64,000 nt of DNA, from NCBI RefSeq assembly GCF_004295345.1, contig NZ_CP036200.1, positions 434,001 through 498,000 on the forward strand, written 5' to 3'. The translations under genes were made by a program, and so were the position numbers. Below the pieces are notes generated by a model. That model was given only the letters and a program-made list of their open reading frames with translations, was not told where the DNA came from and ran no database searches. This DNA is from Shewanella maritima. Lineage in GTDB: Bacteria > Pseudomonadota > Gammaproteobacteria > Enterobacterales > Shewanellaceae. Below are positions 36,850-46,564 of this stretch, piece after piece (position 1 is the stretch's first letter; each line of letters begins with the position of its first letter).

Positions 36850-39228
36850 GTGAGTGTCGTGGTTAATTTTCGCCCTAACATAAATTGTATCTCGCGTTTA
36901 AAACGCCTTGTCGCGCTAGCGTCATTAAGTTGCTTACCGTTTCTATCTGCCCATGCGGGGCATAGCGATAACTTTCATTTAGACATTCCCACTTTAGATC
37001 GTGGTGCAACAATTGATGGTGAATTTGACGAACCACAATGGGCAAATGCCACCGAAGTTGAACTGAAATATGAAACATCACCGGGTGAGAATATTGCGGC
37101 TCCTGTAACCACCAAAGTTAAAGTTTACGCCACTAACGAAAGCCTATTTTTTGCCTTTACCGCTTACGACCCAGAGCCTGAGAAAATTCGCGCAAACTTG
37201 CGCGATAGAGACAGCTCTTGGGGTGATGATCAAATTGGCATCAAGCTGGATACCTTTAATAACGCGAAACTGGCATACCAGTTTTTTGTGAACCCGCTTG
37301 GCGCTCAAGGCGACTCAATTGAAAATGAGCTTACTGGCAACGAAAGTGATGCCTGGGACGGTATTTGGTACAGCCTAGGTAAAGTAACCGACAAAGGTTA
37401 CCAAGTTGAAGTCGAGCTGCCACTTAGGCTATTTAACTTCCCAAAAGTCGACGCGCAAACCTGGGGCATTGAGCTTATTCGCTTCTACCCGCGCAATGAA
37501 ACCCATCGCTTATCGACCCACAAAATTAGTCGAGATAACAGCTGCCAATTATGTCAGCTCGGCACAGCCACAGGTCTTGTTGGGCTAGAGCCAAGCCAGG
37601 ATATTCAATTAACGCCGTCTTTAGTCGCTAACCGAGAATCAAGCCGAGGCTTAAATCCACAAACACCATGGGATGATGAGAACAATGTTGAAGCGGGCTT
37701 AGATATCCGCTGGGGCATTAGCCCAACGACCTTGTTAAATGCCACGATTAATCCAGACTTTTCTCAAGTTGAGGCAGATAGTGGTCAGCTAAACGTCAAC
37801 AATAACTTTGCGCTGTTCTTTGATGAAAAGCGTGCTTTCTTCCTTGATAACAAAGACTATTTCGATACGCAAATGAACTTGCTGCATACTCGAAACATTG
37901 GCTCTCCTGATTATGGTTTGAAGCTAACAACTCAGCAAAGCGAGCATACCTTTGGTTTACTGGCGGCAAATGATGAACAAACGCAATTCTTAGTGCCTGG
38001 CAACCTCAGCTCTGATATCGCCACCATCGACGAGCCTAGCTATAACATTGCTAGTCGCTACCGATATGATGCGAATAGTGAGTTATCCGTTGGTGCGATG
38101 ATCACCATGAAAAAGTCTGATGACTATCATAACTATGTGGCAAGTACCGACGTTAAGTATCAGCCAACTGAGCATGACACCATCACCGCGCAGTTCGCCC
38201 ACTCTAAAACTCAGTATCCAGAAGATTTATTCCAACAGTTCTGTCGTGGTGATGACTGCAGCGCACCTGCACCTGATTGTGATTTTACTAACTGTAACTA
38301 CAACGAGCGGGTTCTGAGAACCAAAAAAGACGGAGAGATCAGCGACAACGTTTATCGTATCAAGTATGTCCATGACAGACGTAACTGGTGGGGCCAAGTT
38401 TACTATATTTCCACTGGTGAAGATTTCCGCGCAGACCTAGGTTTCATTGAAAACGTTGACTACAGCAAACTTGTTGCTGGTGGCGGTTACCGTTGGTACC
38501 CGAGCGATAGTTTCTTTAGCTCAGTGCAGCTATCTGGCGATTGGGATGTCACCCATAATCAGGCTGGTGAACAAATTGAACAAGAAACCGAAATGTCACT
38601 GCGCTTTGAAGGCGGATACCAAAGTTATATTGCTGGCGGTATTGTTCATAAGAACCGCGTTGGCTTGCGTCTTGACCCATCTAAACTTGCTATTGAAGGC
38701 AATACCGATGATTTTGATGTCACCTTAAGCTGGCTATATGGCTACTTTACGCCAATTGACCCATTAAAACTGGAGCTCGATATTAACTATGGTGACGAAA
38801 TTGACTACGCCAACAACCAACTTGGCACTAAAACCATGTTTAACCCTGAGGTTGAATGGAAGATCACTGAGTCGATTGCGCTAGATGTATCACACCGATA
38901 CCAAACGCTCGATGTAGAGCAAGGCCGTCTATTCACGGCAAACTTAAGCGACCTGCGCCTTAATTGGCAGCTCAGCCTTAATAGCTTTATCCGCCTATCT
39001 AGTATCTATACACACATTGAGCGCGACCCAAGCTTATATCAATACCGTAACCCAGATAAGGTATACCAGGACTTGGGTAATGAGTTGTTGTACGGCTATA
39101 AGCTCAACCCACAAAGTGTATTTTACTTGGGTTATAGCGATGCCTTTGTCGCAAACGATGACATTGACTCGCTAACCCAAAATGACAAAACCTACTTTAT
39201 GAAGGTTAGCTATGCTTGGTTGCTCTAA
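36850..39228 (+). CDS. Outer-membrane protein with CBM9-like and DUF5916 domains
   Basis: A 792-residue exported protein. A signal peptide ends near SAHA (about residue 36). Residues about 45-230 are a family 9 carbohydrate-binding-like domain (LDRGATIDGEFDEPQWANA, FFVNPLGAQGDS). The rest is a DUF5916 beta-barrel: repeated alternating strands and a final aromatic FMKVSYAWLL, as in outer-membrane proteins. Function is unknown; binding or import of a polymer is a guess. The GTG at 36850 is used; a second GTG 9 bases on is possible and neither has a strong ribosome-binding site. It is transcribed alone. Confidence 0.82.
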   Translation: MSVVVNFRPNINCISRLKRLVALASLSCLPFLSAHAGHSDNFHLDIPTLDRGATIDGEFDEPQWANATEVELKYETSPGENIAAPVTTKVKVYATNESLFFAFTAYDPEPEKIRANLRDRDSSWGDDQIGIKLDTFNNAKLAYQFFVNPLGAQGDSIENELTGNESDAWDGIWYSLGKVTDKGYQVEVELPLRLFNFPKVDAQTWGIELIRFYPRNETHRLSTHKISRDNSCQLCQLGTATGLVGLEPSQDIQLTPSLVANRESSRGLNPQTPWDDENNVEAGLDIRWGISPTTLLNATINPDFSQVEADSGQLNVNNNFALFFDEKRAFFLDNKDYFDTQMNLLHTRNIGSPDYGLKLTTQQSEHTFGLLAANDEQTQFLVPGNLSSDIATIDEPSYNIASRYRYDANSELSVGAMITMKKSDDYHNYVASTDVKYQPTEHDTITAQFAHSKTQYPEDLFQQFCRGDDCSAPAPDCDFTNCNYNERVLRTKKDGEISDNVYRIKYVHDRRNWWGQVYYISTGEDFRADLGFIENVDYSKLVAGGGYRWYPSDSFFSSVQLSGDWDVTHNQAGEQIEQETEMSLRFEGGYQSYIAGGIVHKNRVGLRLDPSKLAIEGNTDDFDVTLSWLYGYFTPIDPLKLELDINYGDEIDYANNQLGTKTMFNPEVEWKITESIALDVSHRYQTLDVEQGRLFTANLSDLRLNWQLSLNSFIRLSSIYTHIERDPSLYQYRNPDKVYQDLGNELLYGYKLNPQSVFYLGYSDAFVANDDIDSLTQNDKTYFMKVSYAWLL

Positions 39229-39562
39229 CTAAGTCCTAGACCAAACTTTAATCGCTTCAGTAAATAAGATATCACGTCACCAGTGTTTGATAATTTACTG
39301 AAGCTTTTACGAGTTAAAATGCTTAGCAGCCGGTTATTACTGGAGACCGAACTTCAACCTAAATAAGACATGCAAAAAATTTAAGCTTCTCGCCAGTAAC
39401 TCGGTAATGTTACCTCACTTCATCATCCAAACTCTAATTGGCATCCCAAGCGACTAAGCTACTTCTAAGCAAATCAACAATGTAAATTCTTCTACTTATA
39501 TACTGGCAGTTAATCAAACTCGAGCTAAGCTTAAAATTCAAGCGAATGAATGGAATTAAGCT
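39229..39562. other. Intergenic region before the signalling cassette
   Basis: These 334 bases precede the solute-binding lipoprotein gene. They contain no open frame of note, no clear hairpin with a T-run and no operator I recognise. A promoter for the downstream cassette must lie here. Confidence 0.4.
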
Positions 39563-40585
39563 GTGAGCCTAAGCATGGAAGCATATAAGTTCAAATTAGT
39601 CATATTATTATCCCTCGCTCTGTTAACAAGCTGCGGTGAGCAACAAACGATAACTAACCCAAGCTCAGAGGTGACCTTCGCCCTACCCAAGCAACTAGGC
39701 TCTATTAGCGTGCATATTGCTGCTGAGCAGGGCTTTTTCGCTAAATACGGTATCGACCCTAAAATAAAATACTACCCCAGTGGTAAACGCGCTTTGAATG
39801 AGGGACTACTCAGAGGCGAAGCAGACTTTGCCAATACCGCGGATATTCCATTCGTATTTGCGATTGACCGTAAACAGCCCGTAAAGTGCATTGCTACGCT
39901 CTACTACACTGATGATGTAAATGGAATCGCTGCAAATAAACTACGCGGAATAAATGAAATTTCTGACCTTCGAGGAAAAACAATCGCTACGCAGAAGTTT
40001 TCTACCGTTCACCACTTCCACGACTCGATATTACCTATTTATGGTATAGAACTCGATTCAATAACAACAACATTCGCGAAGGCTGAAGAGCTAGCCGACT
40101 TGCTTTACCAGCAGAAAATCGACGCGTTTACAATGCGAGAACCATACCTTTCACAAGCGATTGAGTTGCTCGGAGACGATGTAAAAATATTCAAATTCCC
40201 CCATGACTACATTCAATTTGAGGTACTACTTACCACTGACACTTATCTTAAGCATAACCCGCAAATTGTTGAAGACGTCTTATCGGCTATTATTGAAGCA
40301 GAGCTTTATATAAAACAAAATCCTGATCGTGCGATTCAAAGTTTTTCAAACGCTTTAGGTGTGCAACAAGGCGTGTTGAAACAAAGTTTTTCTACATCAA
40401 ATGCACGAATAAACCTCCCGCAGTCTGCGCTCAGCCTATGGGAACGACAATTACACTGGGCTCAACTACAAAATGACACTAATGGAGGCAATGACAAAAA
40501 CAATATAAATATTATGCAATTCATCGATACAAGCCCATTGGCGACGGTATCAAACGACCGAGTGAGTATCATTACTGATGAATAG
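39563..40585 (+). CDS. NMT1/THI5-like solute-binding lipoprotein
   Basis: A 340-residue periplasmic binding protein of the NMT1/THI5/SsuA group. The lipobox LLTSC places the lipid on Cys24, so it is membrane-tethered. The fold signature is VTFALPKQLGSISVHIAAEQGFFAKYGI, then GEADFANTADIPFVFAI and LRGKTIATQKFST. Usual ligands are thiamine precursors, taurine or aromatic sulfonates. No ABC permease or ATPase is present; instead a membrane histidine kinase gene overlaps its last 8 bases. This suggests it presents its ligand to the kinase as a sensor, not as an importer part. A+T-rich. Confidence 0.85.
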   Translation: MSLSMEAYKFKLVILLSLALLTSCGEQQTITNPSSEVTFALPKQLGSISVHIAAEQGFFAKYGIDPKIKYYPSGKRALNEGLLRGEADFANTADIPFVFAIDRKQPVKCIATLYYTDDVNGIAANKLRGINEISDLRGKTIATQKFSTVHHFHDSILPIYGIELDSITTTFAKAEELADLLYQQKIDAFTMREPYLSQAIELLGDDVKIFKFPHDYIQFEVLLTTDTYLKHNPQIVEDVLSAIIEAELYIKQNPDRAIQSFSNALGVQQGVLKQSFSTSNARINLPQSALSLWERQLHWAQLQNDTNGGNDKNNINIMQFIDTSPLATVSNDRVSIITDE

Positions 40586-42059
40586 CTTAAAAAACACCTT
40601 AACTATCTATTTATGTGCGGTGATGCTCGTATTTGTTGGTGCGTCGATTCATTTGACGAACCTACACAGTGACTTAAAGTCAACGGAACATGAAGCAATG
40701 GTCGCAACTAACATTTCTAATCACAGCTTTAAGCTATTAGTACTTGCTTATGATTATATGTTAACCCCAAATAACAGGGTGAAGAACCAGTGGAATAACA
40801 CACAAAACAAGTTAGAGACTGAGTTAAGAAGCCTGAAATATAATAATTTTGACGAACTAGAAGTGTTAAGCCAATCAGCCAAAAGGCAAATGGAGCTACT
40901 GCAAACAGTAAATAGTTCACAACGGACGACAAGCGTGACACCTGTCGCACTGATATCCTCTCTTCATCAACTGAACAACTCTTCACTCACAGTATCAAAA
41001 TCTCTTAGAAACACGATGACTAAACATTTTAACAAAATGTATTTCACACTGTTGTTTGTCACTCTAACGCTAATCATTCTTTTGGCTGCACTTGCAATAT
41101 TGATCATCACAAAAATATCTAACCCAATAAACGTACTTGGTAAAAAGCTAGAAAAAGTCGGCCAAGGAAACTTAGCATCTCAAATTGAAATAAATGGTTT
41201 TCTAGAAATATCACAGCTAGGTAACTCAGCAAATATTATGCGTGAAAATTTACAACGAACTACCGTATCAAAAAATGCTTTGGCTATTGAGGTAGAACAA
41301 AGAAGAAAAACAGATGAGCAAAATTTTAAGCTCATAGAAAAACTAAACGAAACGCAGGCACAAGTAGTATCTATGGAGAAACAGTCAACTATTGGTACGC
41401 TCGTTGGTGGAGTTGCACATGAAATCAACAACCCTGTGATGGCAATTCTTGGGTACATGGACTTTATATCAACATTGAATACCAACGAAAAGATAGCTGA
41501 CAAAATAGCCAAAACAGAAAGGCTACTGGGTAGAATACAAAGAATTACCCAGGGTTTGCTCGTATTCTCAAGAAATAAAAAGAAAGGTATTCATAACTGC
41601 GATATTAACGCAACCATCGACAGAGTGGTAGAGCTATTCAACAGCAGCATTAACGGCTCAAGCATAGATTTTAAATACCAAAATTTAAGTAACGGAGTAA
41701 AAGTTTTTATAGAGGAAGATCATTTAGAACAAGTCGTGCTTAACTTACTTTTAAATGCTGCCCAAGCAATAGAAACACAACCCTCACCTCAAATAACCTT
41801 ATTAATTATACAGGTAGGTGACATATGTAGAATAACAATAACCGACAACGGGCCAGGAATACCAGATGACATAAAATTCAAAATCTTCGATCCTTTCTTC
41901 ACAACAAAACCAGTCGGAAAAGGAACGGGCTTAGGTCTTAGTATATCCAACACTTTAATAACCAATGCTCAGGGAAGACTCACTGTTGAAAGCATTCAGG
42001 GAGTAGAAACGACATTTACCATTGAACTTAATTGCCTTCAACTCACTAATAAGGAATAG
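40578..42059 (+). CDS. Membrane sensor histidine kinase
   Basis: A 493-residue kinase. Membrane helices are at about residues 7-25 and 155-180, enclosing a 130-residue periplasmic helical domain. A HAMP domain (about 180-230) and a coiled coil lead to the DHp helix with the phospho-acceptor H281 in [12 protein letters not shown]. The ATPase domain follows with the N box [17 protein letters not shown] and GTGLGLSIS. The periplasmic domain is the likely contact for the binding lipoprotein encoded just upstream. The response regulator gene follows within 5 bases, so they form a two-component pair. Confidence 0.92.
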   Translation: MNSLKNTLTIYLCAVMLVFVGASIHLTNLHSDLKSTEHEAMVATNISNHSFKLLVLAYDYMLTPNNRVKNQWNNTQNKLETELRSLKYNNFDELEVLSQSAKRQMELLQTVNSSQRTTSVTPVALISSLHQLNNSSLTVSKSLRNTMTKHFNKMYFTLLFVTLTLIILLAALAILIITKISNPINVLGKKLEKVGQGNLASQIEINGFLEISQLGNSANIMRENLQRTTVSKNALAIEVEQRRKTDEQNFKLIEKLNETQAQVVSMEKQSTIGTLVGGVAHEINNPVMAILGYMDFISTLNTNEKIADKIAKTERLLGRIQRITQGLLVFSRNKKKGIHNCDINATIDRVVELFNSSINGSSIDFKYQNLSNGVKVFIEEDHLEQVVLNLLLNAAQAIETQPSPQITLLIIQVGDICRITITDNGPGIPDDIKFKIFDPFFTTKPVGKGTGLGLSISNTLITNAQGRLTVESIQGVETTFTIELNCLQLTNKE

Positions 42060-42063
42060 ATTA

Positions 42064-42789
42064 ATGAGTCAGAACTACCCAAACATTATTGCTATTGACG
42101 ATGAAGAGTGCTTACTTGAAGCCTATGAAATGGCCTTGTCGTCTACAAAAGTAAACCTAATCACCTCTAGTGACAGCGCTCAAGGTATAGAGCTAATTGT
42201 CAAGCATAACCCCATAGTTGTATTTGTAGACCTGAAAATGCCTAACTTAAGTGGTACTCAAGTAGTAAAAAAGATCCATGAGTTAGGCATTTCTACAAAA
42301 ATATATATTGTTTCTGCCTATATTGAAGAGTTTATGCCAGAGCTTGAAGATATGAAGCGACGAGGTATTGAGTATGAAATTGCAGTGAAACCTCTATACC
42401 CAAAGGAAATTCGCCAAATTGTCACTAGCTATATATCGATAGAAAATAGCGAACCTAAAGCTGAAGAAAAATCCACCTCCAAGACTCAAGATATAGAATT
42501 AATGTGTAACTATCTGACCTTTACAATTCTTGGATTGTTGGACAAAGTCGATGAATTTGAAGCGAAATTACAGAAAGTAGCGAGCTCATCGAATATACAG
42601 AGGATTAAAACTACGAAAATACGCGCCAACTACCTACCAGAGAAGAACCCATACAGAGATATTTTTAACAGCGCCCACTTAGAGGCTCACATCGAAAAGC
42701 CACTAATAAAACTAATAGAAGAAGCATACACAAGGGACGACATAATACTAGTCGTACAAGTCAACTCTAAGTTCAACATTGTAGTGTAA
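42064..42789 (+). CDS. Response regulator with REC domain and uncharacterised C terminus
   Basis: A 241-residue regulator. The receiver domain covers residues 1-125, with the acidic pair in IAIDDEE, the phospho-acceptor Asp in VFVDLKMPN, a switch Ser in YIVSAY and the Lys in VKPLYP. The C-terminal 110 residues have no recognised output domain and no helix-turn-helix that I can see, so it may act through protein contact rather than DNA binding. The ATG at 42064 has AAGGAA upstream. The EAL-protein gene follows by 12 bases; that protein is the most likely partner. Confidence 0.9.
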   Translation: MSQNYPNIIAIDDEECLLEAYEMALSSTKVNLITSSDSAQGIELIVKHNPIVVFVDLKMPNLSGTQVVKKIHELGISTKIYIVSAYIEEFMPELEDMKRRGIEYEIAVKPLYPKEIRQIVTSYISIENSEPKAEEKSTSKTQDIELMCNYLTFTILGLLDKVDEFEAKLQKVASSSNIQRIKTTKIRANYLPEKNPYRDIFNSAHLEAHIEKPLIKLIEEAYTRDDIILVVQVNSKFNIVV

Positions 42790-42801
42790 ACGGAGCTCAA
42801 T

Positions 42802-45240
42802 ATGCTGCTAACTAAGAACAGCTCGTTATTAAATAAAAATTTCGATTGGAAATTAGACCTACACTCTAAACAATTCGAGTCGAAAGAGTTGGTTAACATC
42901 ATCTATAAGAAAAACTCTGGCAGTATACCTTCAAGCGCCCTCACAACTTTAATTGACGAACATCAAATTGAACAACTAAAAATAAAAATAAAAGAAAGTA
43001 TTCGCAACAAAAAACCGACCTCATGCAATTTGATACTAAACTTAGATAGTGAAAGATTTCTGGTGGCATTCAACATTATTGGTACAAGCGACTCTGAGAT
43101 ATCAGGAGAAATAACAGTATTAAAAAGATTACTTGACACAAACCAGGAGTCCTTACTTTTAAAAGAGATATTCTATCACGCAGAACGCATGTTGATAATA
43201 TGTGATGATAAGATGGAGGTGCTCACATCAAATAAAATGGTAACCAAAAAACTTGGATTCAAGAATCACGAAACCATTGGGCAACCTGTAAACATACTTT
43301 TTAATAAAGAAGATTCAAAATACAAAGAGCTCATACATAGCTGTAACGCAGAGAAAAGGTGGAACGGCAATATTGAGTTGTTTGACACTGAAGGAAAACC
43401 GGTTCCCTTCGAGTTAAACACTTCATTTTACTTCTACAAAAAAAACCACACAAAATTGTGCATACTCCATTTAACTCCGGTGGACTTCTTTTATGACGCT
43501 GTTGTCGATACAAACGCTAAAGTTTGCTCCTGGGCATGGGAAAACAAACAACAATTCTTTGACGTTATTGATAAGCATAAAGAGCTAGTCAACAATGATG
43601 AATGCATGTATGTATTCATGATGAATACCTTTAATGCTGGGATCAAAAACTCAAATAAGTTAAACATGATCATTCGACAAAGTTTAGCTGATGACACAAC
43701 AAAAATAAAATATGGCTTATTAAATAACAATCAAATAAGTGGCATTTGCATATCCACAAAAATCATTAAGGACATTCATAAATCGATAACTGCAGCAATT
43801 GATAAAATTGCATCTAATGAAAATATTTTCGAATCCGATCTAAAAATTGATGTTGGCATATCAATATTTGGCACTGACGCTAGCAATAATACAGAGCTGC
43901 TTGGTCACTCCGCACAAGCGCTGCTTTCAAAACCTGACGATAAAATACACTATAACAATCACAGGATCTGTTATTACGACAAAAGAGTTAACTCAATCAG
44001 CAACAAGAGAGTAAAATTGCAAAACGAGTTAAAAAAAGCAATACAAAACAATACGATAAATGTTGCATATCAACCTATCGTTAGTTTAAAAAACTTAAAA
44101 ATCTGCTCAGTAGAAGCACTTGCAAGGTTTGAATTCTCTCTACCTTTTAGCTATTCAGTACAAGAATTGATTGATATTGCAGAAGACGCTGACTTAATCG
44201 ATAAAATTGATAGTATTATTGCTAAAAAAGCAATAAGTGAATTAAGCCAGTTGAGTGAGGTACTAGACAATCCGAACTTAGGGTTATCGATTAATCACTC
44301 TATGGTTTTTACTAAAAACAACAGTGAAAATCTGACCAAAACACTTGCAACCATAAAAGAGTCTCATATAGACATATCACGAATAACAATTGAACTAACT
44401 GAATCTTCAGTATTCTCAAACAACAAATCCGTCGTTTCCAGTATACATAAAATATGTAATGAGGGGTTGAAAGTCAGCATAGATGACTTTGGCAGTGGTT
44501 ATACATCGTTTGACAACCTAACAAAATTACCACTTAATGTAATTAAAATTGACAAAGAGATTACCAAAGGCGTAGATACAGATAATGTTAAGCAAAAAAT
44601 GCTTAAAATGTTTACTAATTTCATTCACTTACTCAATGGCCAGATAGTAGTTGAGGGTGTTGAAACGATTTCGGAGCTAAACACACTGGAACAAATAGGC
44701 GTTGATTTAATTCAAGGGTATTTTTTCTGTAAACCCAAACAGCTAAATGATCATACAAACACCCCAAGTGAAATTTGTAAAATAATAAAACACCACAATC
44801 TGACCCCAACTTCAAATAGCAACAATATATCAATAACAAATCTTTGCATTCCACACGTTCATATTGTGGAACCTGATGATCGAATTCAAGATTTTTTATC
44901 AATACTTGATAATGATAGGGTCGTTGCAGTTGTTAAAAACAATAAAATTCAAGGTGTTATCACCCCAACTAATACAGACAGATTAATTAGTCCATATGTA
45001 GACACAGATGCTGAAACGTCTAGAGACAGATTAACTTTGTCAAAACGGGCTCATCAAGTAATGGATAAAGAATACGCTACCTGCACAACAGACATTCCAA
45101 TAAACAAATTGCTTGTCCATTTCTGTATATTTCCTAACTCTCATATGATTGTTGAAGGTAGGAATGGGATTTTTCTTGGACTAATTACCTTTAATGAAGT
45201 TAAAAGTTTGATTCTAGATCATTTGCCTTTAATGGAGTAA
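42802..45240 (+). CDS. PAS / degenerate GGDEF / EAL / CBS c-di-GMP phosphodiesterase
   Basis: An 812-residue cytoplasmic protein. A PAS-like domain lies near residues 125-225 (HAERMLIICDDKMEVL). Residues about 235-400 resemble a GGDEF domain whose active-site loop is lost (NNNQIS in its place). The EAL domain is intact: E438 in EALARF, IELTES, D561-D562 in DDFGSGYTS, IKIDK and VEGVE, then QGYFF. The last 130 residues look like a CBS pair. It should break down c-di-GMP, perhaps gated by PAS and nucleotide-binding CBS modules. Tandem with the kinase and regulator genes. Strongly A+T-rich, lysine/asparagine-rich. Confidence 0.88.
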   Translation: MLLTKNSSLLNKNFDWKLDLHSKQFESKELVNIIYKKNSGSIPSSALTTLIDEHQIEQLKIKIKESIRNKKPTSCNLILNLDSERFLVAFNIIGTSDSEISGEITVLKRLLDTNQESLLLKEIFYHAERMLIICDDKMEVLTSNKMVTKKLGFKNHETIGQPVNILFNKEDSKYKELIHSCNAEKRWNGNIELFDTEGKPVPFELNTSFYFYKKNHTKLCILHLTPVDFFYDAVVDTNAKVCSWAWENKQQFFDVIDKHKELVNNDECMYVFMMNTFNAGIKNSNKLNMIIRQSLADDTTKIKYGLLNNNQISGICISTKIIKDIHKSITAAIDKIASNENIFESDLKIDVGISIFGTDASNNTELLGHSAQALLSKPDDKIHYNNHRICYYDKRVNSISNKRVKLQNELKKAIQNNTINVAYQPIVSLKNLKICSVEALARFEFSLPFSYSVQELIDIAEDADLIDKIDSIIAKKAISELSQLSEVLDNPNLGLSINHSMVFTKNNSENLTKTLATIKESHIDISRITIELTESSVFSNNKSVVSSIHKICNEGLKVSIDDFGSGYTSFDNLTKLPLNVIKIDKEITKGVDTDNVKQKMLKMFTNFIHLLNGQIVVEGVETISELNTLEQIGVDLIQGYFFCKPKQLNDHTNTPSEICKIIKHHNLTPTSNSNNISITNLCIPHVHIVEPDDRIQDFLSILDNDRVVAVVKNNKIQGVITPTNTDRLISPYVDTDAETSRDRLTLSKRAHQVMDKEYATCTTDIPINKLLVHFCIFPNSHMIVEGRNGIFLGLITFNEVKSLILDHLPLME

Positions 45241-45250
45241 ACAATGAGAA

Positions 45251-46507
45251 CTAAGTAACTTTAACCTGATTACGTCCAGCTTGTTTTGCTTGATATAACA
45301 ATTCATCAGCGTGCTTAAGCGCACTATCAATACCTTCGCAAGCATCAATTGCTGCTACACCACCACTAAAGCTCACCTCGAGAGGCCCAGCCTCAGTATT
45401 GATCATTGTTGCATATGATTGCTGCCTAAATTTGTCAATCAAGGTCCATGACTTTTCAGCATCGAGGCCTTTAAACGCGACAACAAACTCCTCACCACCA
45501 AAACGGGCTACCGTAAAGTGCTGACCAAAGGCTTGGTTTAACCGTTTAGCAAATTCGATTAATACTTCATCGCCTACATCGTGGCCATAGGTATCATTTA
45601 CCTTTTTAAAGAAGTCGATATCCAACAAGGCTACCGAATACACACTCGGCTCTTTGGCATCTTTAACATCTCGGTTGTATTGACCAAAGAAGTAGCGACG
45701 AGTAAACGCTTTTGTCAGGTAATCTTTATTGGCTTTTTCCCACAACCTACGGATCATGTCTAACGAATCTAATGTGTTAAGCACGCGGCAGTGGAATTCT
45801 TCATGTACGAATGGTTTTTGCAAAAAGTCGTTCGCACCATTTTTAATAAAACGTGCCGATAACGACTCGTTATTGTCATTCGATAAACCAATAATGGCTA
45901 AGTCTTCACGGCTAAAATTCTCTCTAACACGCAAAATCAGCTCAAACCCATCAATATTGGGCATATTGTAATCAGTAATAAGCAGTTGAATGCCCTGCTC
46001 TTTTTCAAGAACCTGCAGCGCCTCTGCGCCATCATTTGCTTCAAGCACCTGGAACAAGTGTTGCTCGAGTAAAGCTCTAACAAACTTACGACTAACAACT
46101 GAGTCATCTGCTACCAGTACTTTGACATCGCGGTTGCGGTTGAGGCGTGCAATTAGCTTAACCACATATTGGTAGCTAAAGCGGTTTTCTTTAAGAATGT
46201 AGTCAACGATACCGAGTTTAAGTAGGTTTTTGCGTTGCGCGCTATCTAGGTTACCGGTTAATACAATACACGGCGTTTGATGCTCAGTGAGCACGGCTCG
46301 AACAATTTCGCCATTTGGAGCATCGGGTAAATTGAGGTCAGCCACGACCACAAAATATTTGTTAGTTTTAAGAAGCTCGATGGCACTCTGATAATCAGGT
46401 GCCACATCAACCTCGTAAGCTAGCTCTTGAATGATAAGATGTTTAAGAATTTTTGAAACAGCATCGCTGTCTTCAACAATCAGAATGCGCAATCTATCCA
46501 CCTGCAA
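45251..46507 (-). CDS. Diguanylate cyclase with two receiver domains
   Basis: A 418-residue protein. The first receiver domain has phospho-acceptor D57 (VVADLNLP), the second D179 (ITDYNMP). The GGDEF domain has the active GGEEF motif at residues 337-341 and no RxxD inhibitory site five residues before it, so product inhibition through that site is not expected. It makes c-di-GMP. Its 3' end lies only 10 bases from the EAL-protein gene on the other strand, giving convergent genes with opposite activities. Base composition is like the flanking chromosome, not like the A+T-rich cassette. Confidence 0.94.
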   Translation of the reverse strand: MQVDRLRILIVEDSDAVSKILKHLIIQELAYEVDVAPDYQSAIELLKTNKYFVVVADLNLPDAPNGEIVRAVLTEHQTPCIVLTGNLDSAQRKNLLKLGIVDYILKENRFSYQYVVKLIARLNRNRDVKVLVADDSVVSRKFVRALLEQHLFQVLEANDGAEALQVLEKEQGIQLLITDYNMPNIDGFELILRVRENFSREDLAIIGLSNDNNESLSARFIKNGANDFLQKPFVHEEFHCRVLNTLDSLDMIRRLWEKANKDYLTKAFTRRYFFGQYNRDVKDAKEPSVYSVALLDIDFFKKVNDTYGHDVGDEVLIEFAKRLNQAFGQHFTVARFGGEEFVVAFKGLDAEKSWTLIDKFRQQSYATMINTEAGPLEVSFSGGVAAIDACEGIDSALKHADELLYQAKQAGRNQVKVT

Positions 46508-46564
46508 ACAATTTTTCGCACATCGATGAGCACTTGTCTGAACCTAAACCCTCGTTCAAGTTAC

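Noticed and set aside
39563..45240. Prophage or integrative element for the A+T-rich cassette
   Set aside because: No integrase, attachment repeats, tRNA or structural phage genes were found; only composition and gene content are unusual.
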